Below are positions 57,958 to 64,000 of a DNA stretch of 64,000 bases, piece after piece (the stretch's first letter is position 1; every line of letters begins with the position of its first letter). The stretch covers positions 1,054,001 through 1,118,000 of the forward strand of contig NZ_CP094970.1 in the NCBI RefSeq assembly GCF_025790165.1, given 5' to 3'. The notes beneath the pieces are model-generated. The model worked only from the letters and a program-made list of their open reading frames with translations, was not told where the DNA came from and ran no database searches. The translations under genes and the position numbers were made by a program. Source of the DNA: Solicola gregarius. GTDB lineage: Bacteria > Actinomycetota > Actinomycetes > Propionibacteriales > Nocardioidaceae.

Positions 57958-58326
57958 TCAGGCGCCCTTCAGGTCGGCCTCCAGCCGGCGGTAGATGCGA
58001 CGGAAGAGCAGCCGAGCCACGAAGAGGCCGACGGCCTTGCCCACGACCGCCGACACCGCCAGGTAGACACCGATCTGCCACCAGCCGAACGGGGCGCCCG
58101 GACCATGGACGAGTACGCCGACGACGCATCCGACCATGGTGAGCAGGACGGCCACCGACCCCTGCTCGCAGCCGCAGGAGAAGTACGTGCGGTTGAGCGC
58201 CCGCTCGCTGGCGGTGTCGGCCAGCCGACCGTCGAGCCTGATCCGCTCAACCGTCGCCTTGGTGCCTCGCGTACGCAGCGCGGAAAGGGATCCGAGGTCG
58301 TCGACGACGTGCTCCATGTCGGTCAC
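57958..58326 (-). CDS. Small two-helix membrane protein with CGC motif
   Basis: A 122-residue protein. N-terminal soluble part (1-50), then NRTYFSCGCEQGSVAVLLTM with a Cys-Gly-Cys pair, membrane helices about 56-75 and 82-105, and a basic C-terminus (RRIYRRLEADLKGA). No family recognised. It starts 6 bp after the metalloprotease stop, so the two form one transcription unit and may work together. Confidence 0.7.
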   Translation of the reverse strand: MTDMEHVVDDLGSLSALRTRGTKATVERIRLDGRLADTASERALNRTYFSCGCEQGSVAVLLTMVGCVVGVLVHGPGAPFGWWQIGVYLAVSAVVGKAVGLFVARLLFRRIYRRLEADLKGA

Positions 58327-58332
58327 CGCCCG

Positions 58333-60093
58333 TCAGGGAAGAATGCTGTCGAGTGCTTCGGGCGTCGTGGTGATCCAGTCCCAGACGTCTGCGGCATCGC
58401 CCAGGGTGAAGTTCGCCTCTCCGGTCGTCACCAGATAGTTCAGCACCGCGTCCGCCCAGTCCGTGCCCGCGGGGAGGTTCGGCTTCCACATGATCTGCCC
58501 CGGGCTGGTGTGTCCGGTGTGGTCGAGGCCGAGGTAATGCCCTACCTCGTGGATCGCGACGTATTGGAACACGGTCTCGGGGAACCGGTCGCGGAACGTC
58601 GTACCGGTGGGGCTGGTGTCGTCCAACGCGGGACGGAACCACGAGGTCAGGCCGTGCAGCGACGTCTTCTCGTACCCGAAGACGGCGATTACCGGTACGT
58701 CGCTGAGGTTCTCCTCGACGTCGGGCCGACCGGCGAGCCGCAGCAGGTCCTTCTGCACGGTGTCGTCGCTCTCGTCGCTATCCAGCGGCACGAACCTGTC
58801 CTCGCCGACGACGATCTCGCCGAGGCCGGACCAGTTGAAGTTGACGCCGATCTGCAGGCCCTTCCGCTTGGCGAGATCCAGCCTGGTGCGGAAGTCGTCC
58901 CGGGTGATCGGGTAGACGGTGAACGACGGCACGGCGTCAGGGCCGTCGTCGAGGAAGTAGTCCAGGTCGGTCTTGGTGACGGTCGTACGCGTACCCGTGT
59001 AGACGACCTCGCCTTCGAACTGCTCCCACGCCGCCTTTCCCTGGCAGTCGCTGAAGCGCCCGGCGAGCGCGTACAGGTCGAGGTTGCCGGACTTGTGCAG
59101 CTCCCGCAGGAACTCACTCGAACGGACCGCGATGCGCCGGGCGTCCAGGTCCATCGGCGCTCCAAGCGGCGCTCCGCCGAGTCGCACTCGCGTACGGGAG
59201 CGCTCGAGGCGCTGCGGATCGTCGGACAGCGCCTGGCTCAATGCGCCGCCGATGATCCGCTCGAGCCCGCGCTTGTCGATCAGCTCGCGCGGGCCGACGT
59301 AGAACACCATCCCGAGGAGTCGGGTGACGCTGGTGATCACCCGGAAGACGTTGAGAATGCCGAGGCCCTTCTGGATGCGGCACCAGTCGAGGCTCAGGAT
59401 TCCGATGATGAGGTCTCGGATGCCGTCGACCGTGTCTCGGACCCAGTCGACGACGTCGGCGGCCCAGTCGAGCAGCCCCTCGAAGAAGCCGAAGATCGCG
59501 CCGAACAACGCACACATCGCGTCGCCGAAGATGCAGAACGTGCGGCCGAGGCTGCCGAACAGGTCACCGACCTCGCGGAGGATCTCGCCGATGTCGTCGA
59601 GGATCGATACCACCAGGTCGAGTACGTCGTCGACGGCGTCCACGATGTCATTGACCAGATCCCACAGCGCCGAGAGCGCACGGAGCGGATCGGTGAACAG
59701 GCACACGAAGAAGGTCACCAGTCGAGTGATCACCTTGAGGACCAGTTCGACGATCACGCCGATGACGACCGTGACGATCTTGCAGACCAGGTGGGTGACC
59801 CACTTGCCGACCGTGGTCACGATCCACGTGACGACCCGGACGACGATGGTCACCAGCCAGCAGAACCACTTGTTGCAGCAGGCGCACCACCAGTTGCAGT
59901 CCTGCTCGCGGCAGCGCCGCTCCGTTCGACTCACCCACTCCTCGACCGGCTGGCGAACCTCCTCCTCGACCCAGGTGTTGACGTCCTCGCATGCCTCTCG
60001 CGCCTGGGTGATGAACCGCTCCACCGGAACGAGGACGTTCTCGGTGATCCAGCTCGACACCTCGCGACATGCTCCGCCGCCGCTCGTGGCCAT
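58333..60093 (-). CDS. Metzincin-type metalloprotease fused to a Cys-rich hydrophobic N-terminal domain
   Basis: A 586-residue protein with an unusual layout. Residues 1-60 are charged and helical. C61, C66, C70, C72, C73 and C78 lie in a Trp/Cys-rich block (CREQDCNWWCACCNKWFCW). Residues 79-132 are strongly hydrophobic, and 140-235 repeat Ile/Val/Asp heptads (VNDIVDAVDDVLDLVVSILD). The C-terminal third ends in a zinc site HEVGHYLGLDHTGH (His515, His519, His525) with a Met-turn candidate at QIMWKP (Met536), as in matrixin/astacin-like proteases. No signal peptide is seen. Hydrophobic Cys-rich leaders of this type may insert in membranes; no function can be assigned. Confidence 0.8.
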   Translation of the reverse strand: MATSGGGACREVSSWITENVLVPVERFITQAREACEDVNTWVEEEVRQPVEEWVSRTERRCREQDCNWWCACCNKWFCWLVTIVVRVVTWIVTTVGKWVTHLVCKIVTVVIGVIVELVLKVITRLVTFFVCLFTDPLRALSALWDLVNDIVDAVDDVLDLVVSILDDIGEILREVGDLFGSLGRTFCIFGDAMCALFGAIFGFFEGLLDWAADVVDWVRDTVDGIRDLIIGILSLDWCRIQKGLGILNVFRVITSVTRLLGMVFYVGPRELIDKRGLERIIGGALSQALSDDPQRLERSRTRVRLGGAPLGAPMDLDARRIAVRSSEFLRELHKSGNLDLYALAGRFSDCQGKAAWEQFEGEVVYTGTRTTVTKTDLDYFLDDGPDAVPSFTVYPITRDDFRTRLDLAKRKGLQIGVNFNWSGLGEIVVGEDRFVPLDSDESDDTVQKDLLRLAGRPDVEENLSDVPVIAVFGYEKTSLHGLTSWFRPALDDTSPTGTTFRDRFPETVFQYVAIHEVGHYLGLDHTGHTSPGQIMWKPNLPAGTDWADAVLNYLVTTGEANFTLGDAADVWDWITTTPEALDSILP

Positions 60094-60181
60094 GATGGCC
60101 CCCTTCTCCCGTTAGAAGGAGGAGGCGCCGTACGTCCCGGCTGATACCGCCGACCGCGCGGTTCGGTGCGAAAGGGCTGCG

Positions 60182-60943
60182 CTAGTTCTCCTGCCAGTAG
60201 CGCGCCACGAACCCGGAGATCTGCTCGGCAAGCTCGGGCCGGCACACCAGCAGGTCGGGCAGCCACGGGCTCTCCCGGTTGTACGCGAGCGGCTGACCGT
60301 CGGCGCGGCTGGTGTAGAGGCCGGCCGCGCGTGCGACGACGACGGGCGCGGCAGAGTCCCACTCGTACTGGCCGCCGGCGTGCACGTACACGTCACTGAT
60401 GTTGCGGACGACCGACATCACCTTGACGCCGGCCGAACCCATCGGCACCAGCTCGGCGCCGATCTCCTCGGCCAGCACCTTGACGAACTCGGGCGGGCGG
60501 GTGCGGCTGACGGCGATGCGTACCCGGTCGGACGTACGAGGTGCGACGACCGGCGGCGTTGCCGTATTGAAGGTCTCACCGAGCGCGGGCTGTGCGACGG
60601 CGCCCGCGACCAGGTCGCCGCTCTCCCACAACGCGACGTGCACGGCCCAGTCGTCACGGGGCGGCTCGGAGAACTCACGCGTACCGTCGAGCGGGTCGAC
60701 GATCCACACCCGGTCGCTCGACAACCGGGCGGAGTCGTCGGCGCCCTCCTCACTGAGGATCGCGTCGCCGGGCCGCTGCTCGGGGATCAGCCTCATCAGC
60801 AGGTTGTGGCTCGCGAGATCGCCCGCGTCCTTGAGCTCCTTGCCCTCGAGGCCCTGCTCGCGCACCTTCAGCAGCTCGTCGCCGGCCCGGTCGGCGAGCC
60901 AGGCGGCGAGCTGGTGGTCAGTCATCTCCGTCATGGGCGCCAT
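60182..60943 (-). CDS. cysQ: Inositol-monophosphatase family phosphatase, CysQ-like
   Basis: A 253-residue Mg-dependent phosphatase. ILSEEGADDSARLSSDRVWI and VDPLDGTREFSEPPRDDW carry the first metal sites (EE and DPLDGT), and GGQYEWDSAAPVVVARAAGL the third (WDxAAP). The pattern fits 3'(2'),5'-bisphosphate nucleotidase CysQ, which removes PAP, the by-product of PAPS-dependent sulfotransferases. ATG 60943 chosen; two more Met codons follow at 60934 and 60925. A sulfotransferase gene lies 6 kb away. Confidence 0.85.
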   Translation of the reverse strand: MAPMTEMTDHQLAAWLADRAGDELLKVREQGLEGKELKDAGDLASHNLLMRLIPEQRPGDAILSEEGADDSARLSSDRVWIVDPLDGTREFSEPPRDDWAVHVALWESGDLVAGAVAQPALGETFNTATPPVVAPRTSDRVRIAVSRTRPPEFVKVLAEEIGAELVPMGSAGVKVMSVVRNISDVYVHAGGQYEWDSAAPVVVARAAGLYTSRADGQPLAYNRESPWLPDLLVCRPELAEQISGFVARYWQEN

Positions 60944-60991
60944 CCTTCCAGGAGGCGTCACCTCATTTGCGCCCGCCCATAGCCTGGGGCA

Positions 60992-62302
60992 ATGCCAGCG
61001 GACCGCCAACAGCTGATCATCGACACCCTCGACGACGCGTTCCGCGACCTGATGGTCGCGGCGCCGCTTGCCTTCCGCACGAAGTTCCGCAAGATGGCCG
61101 CCGACCCGTTCGCGTTCTACCGCGGCAGTGCGAGCCTGTTCTACGCGGACATGGCGAGCGAGCGGGACCGCTGGGCCGACGACCGAACCGAGCGGGTGTG
61201 GATCCACGGTGACCTGCATGCCGAGAACTTCGGTACGTACATGAACTCCCACGGCGTCCTCGTGTTCGACGTCAACGACTTCGACGAGGCGTACGTCGGC
61301 CACTTCAGCTGGGACGTACGCCGCTTCGTCGCGAGCCTCGCCCTGCTCGGTTGGCGCAAGGCGCTGCCGGAGGAGTCCGTGCATGCGCTCGCGCGGTCGT
61401 ACCTGCAGGCGTACGTCGGGCAGGTGCACGCGTACGTCGAGGGCAACCGCGACAGCGACTTCGCTTTGCGACTCGACAACACCGACGGCGCCCTACACCA
61501 GGTGCTGCAGGCCGCCCGCCGGTCGAGCCGGATCGCGATGCTCGACTCGCTGAGCGTCGTCACTGACGACGACCGCCGGTTCGCCGACTCCGGCACGACG
61601 CGTCGCCTCGACCGCGCCGAGTACGAACGGGCCCTCGACGCCTTCGGGCGCTATCTCGAGACGATCCCGCAGGGCAAGCGGCAGGAGCACTCCGAGTTCT
61701 ACGCCGTGAAGGACATCGTCGGCAAGACCGGCTTCGGCATCGGGAGCGCGGGCCTGCCCGCGTACAACGTGCTGCTCGAGGGCTACAACCAGGCATTCGA
61801 GAACGACGTCGTGCTCACGATGAAGCAGGCGAACGTACCGGCCGTGAGCCGGATCGTCGACCGGCCGAGGATCCAGCGCTACTTCGAGCACGAGGGCCAT
61901 CGCACCGCCGTGAGCCAGCGCGCGCTCCAGGTGCACGCGGATCCGTTCCTCGGCTACACGACGGTCGACGACGTCGGCTACGTGGTCGACGAACTGTCGC
62001 CGTACGAGCGCGACCTCGGCTGGGGCAACCTGACCGAACCAACCGAGATCGAGCCCGTCGTCACCCAACTCGGTCGCGCGACAGCGAAGATCCATTGCGT
62101 CTCCGACGCCGACAGCGAGCAGGACCTGGTCGACTTCCAGACCGAGGCGGCGATCGTCGACGTGATCGGCGACGGCGCGGAGTTCGTCGACGACATCACC
62201 GAGTTCGGCATCGCGTACGCCGATCGGGTGCGCGACGATCATGCATTGTTCGTCGAAGCGTTCCGGGCAGGCGGGATCGGCGGGGTGGCGGCAACGGGCT
62301 GA
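60992..62302 (+). CDS. DUF2252 family protein (kinase-like fold)
   Basis: A 436-residue protein of the DUF2252 family. RTKFRKMAADPFAFYRGSAS, RVWIHGDLHAENFGTYMNSH and VFDVNDFDEAYVGHFSWDVR show the HGDxHxxNF and FDxNDFD motifs, which resemble the catalytic and metal loops of aminoglycoside phosphotransferase-like kinases. VKDIVGKTGFGIGSAG is the glycine loop. The substrate is unknown. ATG 60992; divergent from the cysQ-like gene across 48 bp. Confidence 0.88.
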   Translation: MPADRQQLIIDTLDDAFRDLMVAAPLAFRTKFRKMAADPFAFYRGSASLFYADMASERDRWADDRTERVWIHGDLHAENFGTYMNSHGVLVFDVNDFDEAYVGHFSWDVRRFVASLALLGWRKALPEESVHALARSYLQAYVGQVHAYVEGNRDSDFALRLDNTDGALHQVLQAARRSSRIAMLDSLSVVTDDDRRFADSGTTRRLDRAEYERALDAFGRYLETIPQGKRQEHSEFYAVKDIVGKTGFGIGSAGLPAYNVLLEGYNQAFENDVVLTMKQANVPAVSRIVDRPRIQRYFEHEGHRTAVSQRALQVHADPFLGYTTVDDVGYVVDELSPYERDLGWGNLTEPTEIEPVVTQLGRATAKIHCVSDADSEQDLVDFQTEAAIVDVIGDGAEFVDDITEFGIAYADRVRDDHALFVEAFRAGGIGGVAATG

Positions 62303-62331
62303 GGCCGGTGCCACGCTCACCGGCTCGCGCC

Positions 62332-62935
62332 TCAGATACCGCTCTGGAATTGGATCCTGTTCTGGTAGCGCCGAGTCAGGGAGAGATCGTTACCCAGCGC
62401 GTTGAAGCCGTCACCACTCATCCTGATCACGAGCCCGGCGGGCTCGTTTCGCTCCTCGATCGCGAATGACACCTTCATATCTCCGGGGAATCCGGCAACG
62501 CCCCCCCGTCCCGCTATCGACCTCCAAGGTTCTCTTTCCGAGCCACGTACCGTTGGTCCGCCAGAATCGGTACGTGACCGTTCCGTTGTCGAACGCGGCG
62601 TAGTTGTCGATGTCGGGATACAGATAGGTGATGAAGGCCGATCCGCTGTACGTGCCTCGGTATCCGCGATCGGTCGCCGTGAACCGACCGGAGTAGACGA
62701 TCTTGCAGCGACGATCCGCGAGCGCAGCGGATGCCTTCGGCCGACAGGCTGCTCCAGGTGCGGTGACGAACCGGGTCTGGCCGGCGCGAACTCCTTCGTA
62801 CCAAGGCGAGATGGTCGGTGCGCGCGACTGACGATCGGGCACGGGCGAGGATGTCGCGGCGGACGTGACAGCCGCACCGGATGATGCTGCCAGCACGATC
62901 GTTGCCGCGCCGACGGCGAGTAGTCGCAGATACAT
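62332..62935 (-). pseudogene. Secreted hypothetical protein, frameshifted at a C7/G7 run
   Basis: The first frame (from 62935) has a signal peptide (LLAVGAATIVLAASSGAAVT) and a beta-rich domain with two cysteines (GAACRPK, DRRCKIV), ending well at WLGKRTLEVDSGTG. After a run of seven C (62501-62507 on the plus strand) coding potential moves to the next frame: GVAGFPGDMKVSFAIEERNE to NRIQFQSGI, stop at 62332. Removing one base from the run gives one 200-residue protein. It may be a true frameshift, phase variation, or a sequencing error. No family recognised. Confidence 0.7.
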
Positions 62936-63079
62936 AATTGCTCCCTCGGTAGAAACGGATTTCTCATCTCATGAAAACACATTGCGCGATCATGGAATTG
63001 CCGAATTGGAAGCTTTTTGCTGCATTCTTATTTGCGGCTCACCATCGGTAGCCGAGACCTCTACACCGAGTGATTCACT

Positions 63080-64000
63080 TTACTCGGGAAACTTATTTCC
63101 GTACACGACATTTGCCCGATTGTTCCACCGCACCCCATGCGCCTGAGCTCCTTCGATCGCCCGGGGCCGACCTCGTACCGATCCGTGAGCGAATCGAACG
63201 CGCAACAGCCTGCCCCCGTTGCGCCTCGCGATGTACAGGTCACGTCCGGATCGGAACGCTCCGACGACCTTCGACCACCGAATCGAGCTCCTCGCGATCC
63301 GGCGTTGCGGGTGCGAGGCGCCGGAGTCGAGCGAGAATGCCCTCCAGTACAGGTGCCGCTTGCCGCGCATCGAGTAGTACAACCGACCGGAGCTGTAGAA
63401 CATGCTCGTGGCCGATCGGAGATCGTGACGCAATCCCGAGTCCCGGCCACGGTAGGTCTCGCCGACTCCCGTGGAGACCTTCGACCAGACCGGGTCGTGG
63501 TAGGGATCCATTCGGCTCGCGGCACCGACCTTGGTCATGCGGAACCGGCGACGATGCAGACTGCCATTGCGCGTCGCGTACACGAGTCTGCCGTCGGCGA
63601 CGAACGCGGCCCGAATGGACCCGACGCGCTTAAGCCCGTGAATGTCGACGCCTGCGGCTCGGGTGGTCCGGCCGCCGGTGAACGCCACTGCCACCACGTT
63701 GGAGTCGTCGCGCCGCTTTGCGCCCAACTGGAAGACCGTTCCCGGAAGCTGCGTCTGCCGGCCCCGGGGAAGGCTGAGGCCGGGTCGCCTGGGTAGCAGG
63801 GCTATCCGCGGTCGACGGTATTGGCGATTGCCTATCCACTTCGTGTCACCGCCCACCCAAAGTCCGTCGCCGTTGACGAGCAATGCGCTGACGCCGACCC
63901 CGCGCGGATTGCGCCCCGGATTCCATCGAAGGGGTATTCCGGTACGCGGGTCGAGGGCGGCCAGGCTCGGCCTCGGTACGGCCCCGGGACGCGCCCTGTC
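63080..64000 (-). CDS. Beta-propeller-like hypothetical protein (partial, 5' end outside window)
   Basis: The frame is open to the window edge (307 codons, stop at 63080). It opens SLAALDPRTGIPLRWNPGRN and continues LLVNGDGLWVGGDTKWIGNR, then repeats of about 50 residues with ADGRLVYATRNGSLHRRRF, SSGRLYYSMRGKRHLYWRAF and SGRDLYIARRNGGRLLRVRF. This is the pattern of secreted PQQ/WD-like propeller proteins of actinobacteria. No catalytic residues can be pointed out. Preceded downstream by an A/T-rich 144-bp gap. Confidence 0.75.
   Translation of the reverse strand, partial: DRARPGAVPRPSLAALDPRTGIPLRWNPGRNPRGVGVSALLVNGDGLWVGGDTKWIGNRQYRRPRIALLPRRPGLSLPRGRQTQLPGTVFQLGAKRRDDSNVVAVAFTGGRTTRAAGVDIHGLKRVGSIRAAFVADGRLVYATRNGSLHRRRFRMTKVGAASRMDPYHDPVWSKVSTGVGETYRGRDSGLRHDLRSATSMFYSSGRLYYSMRGKRHLYWRAFSLDSGASHPQRRIARSSIRWSKVVGAFRSGRDLYIARRNGGRLLRVRFAHGSVRGRPRAIEGAQAHGVRWNNRANVVYGNKFPE

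Noticed and set aside
62936-63079. A/T-rich gap considered as an origin or attachment site
   Set aside because: No DnaA-box cluster, iterons or direct repeats were found; it looks like a promoter region of low GC.

Overview
The window is a 64 kb piece of a high-GC actinobacterial chromosome. The very frequent gtacg-type arginine/threonine and tyrosine codons, the FtsB-DUF501-Ppx run beside enolase, the PadR/HAAS and DUF1707 genes, DUF5302 and several GTG starts suggest a Nocardioidaceae-like organism. That placement is inferred from gene content alone. The region is mostly core and metabolic. There is no CRISPR array, no recognisable transposase and no intact integrase.

Layout. 1-2865 is the phenylacetyl-CoA epoxidase operon paaABCDE, of which only the last codons of paaA are present. 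2948-8911 holds small unknown genes, an alpha/beta hydrolase, two PadR-regulator/membrane-protein pairs and an ECF sigma factor with a membrane partner. 8964-12672 is a secreted sugar-dehydrogenase/TIM-barrel pair. 12918-12991 is a tRNA with anticodon UAA and an unexpectedly short variable loop. 13028-19934 contains a CFA-synthase-like methyltransferase, family-5 uracil-DNA glycosylase, a secreted serine protease, exopolyphosphatase, DUF501, FtsB and enolase. 20163 starts an ACC deaminase.

21403-33167 reads as a catabolic cluster for a CoA-bound aromatic acid. It has an AMP-forming aryl-CoA ligase, a PaaX-type regulator, a RidA-SDR-enoyl-CoA hydratase operon, an ACMSD-type amidohydrolase, an acyl-CoA dehydrogenase and a two-domain flavoprotein (FAD monooxygenase fused to an old-yellow-enzyme domain). 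That architecture is known from 2-aminobenzoyl-CoA monooxygenase/reductase and from proteins annotated as salicylyl-CoA 5-hydroxylase/oxidoreductase. With RidA present, a 2-aminobenzoate (anthranilate)-CoA route is the most attractive inference. A HAD phosphatase and a methyltransferase sit inside the cluster and look unrelated.

33174-41321 holds an alcohol dehydrogenase, a GNAT acetyltransferase, MazG, a SurA-like lipoprotein, a HEAT-repeat gene that appears frameshifted, and Mfd. At 41430-43872 an SGNH hydrolase gene is split in two by about 1.6 kb carrying an ECF sigma factor and a GerMN-type membrane protein. 43784-55599 is a cell-surface glycan region: MATE transporter, LCP ligase, GT-C glycosyltransferase, flippase-like protein and RmlA on the plus strand; RmlB, methyltransferase, DegT aminotransferase, sulfotransferase and a GT2 glycosyltransferase in a tight minus-strand operon. 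55684-64000 holds an HxlR regulator, a methyltransferase, OsmC, an unusual metzincin protease fused to a Cys-rich hydrophobic domain with a small membrane partner, a CysQ-like phosphatase, a DUF2252 protein, a frameshifted secreted protein and the edge of a beta-propeller protein.

Three repeat phenomena cut across the map: long intergenic hairpins, two of which (50825 and 57880) are copies of one element of about 64 nt; a palindrome family at 16355-16449 and 26255-26292; and small repeats that sit in frame inside proteins (DUF501 leader and aryl-CoA flavoprotein linker; tandem 30-residue repeat at the PaaX N-terminus).
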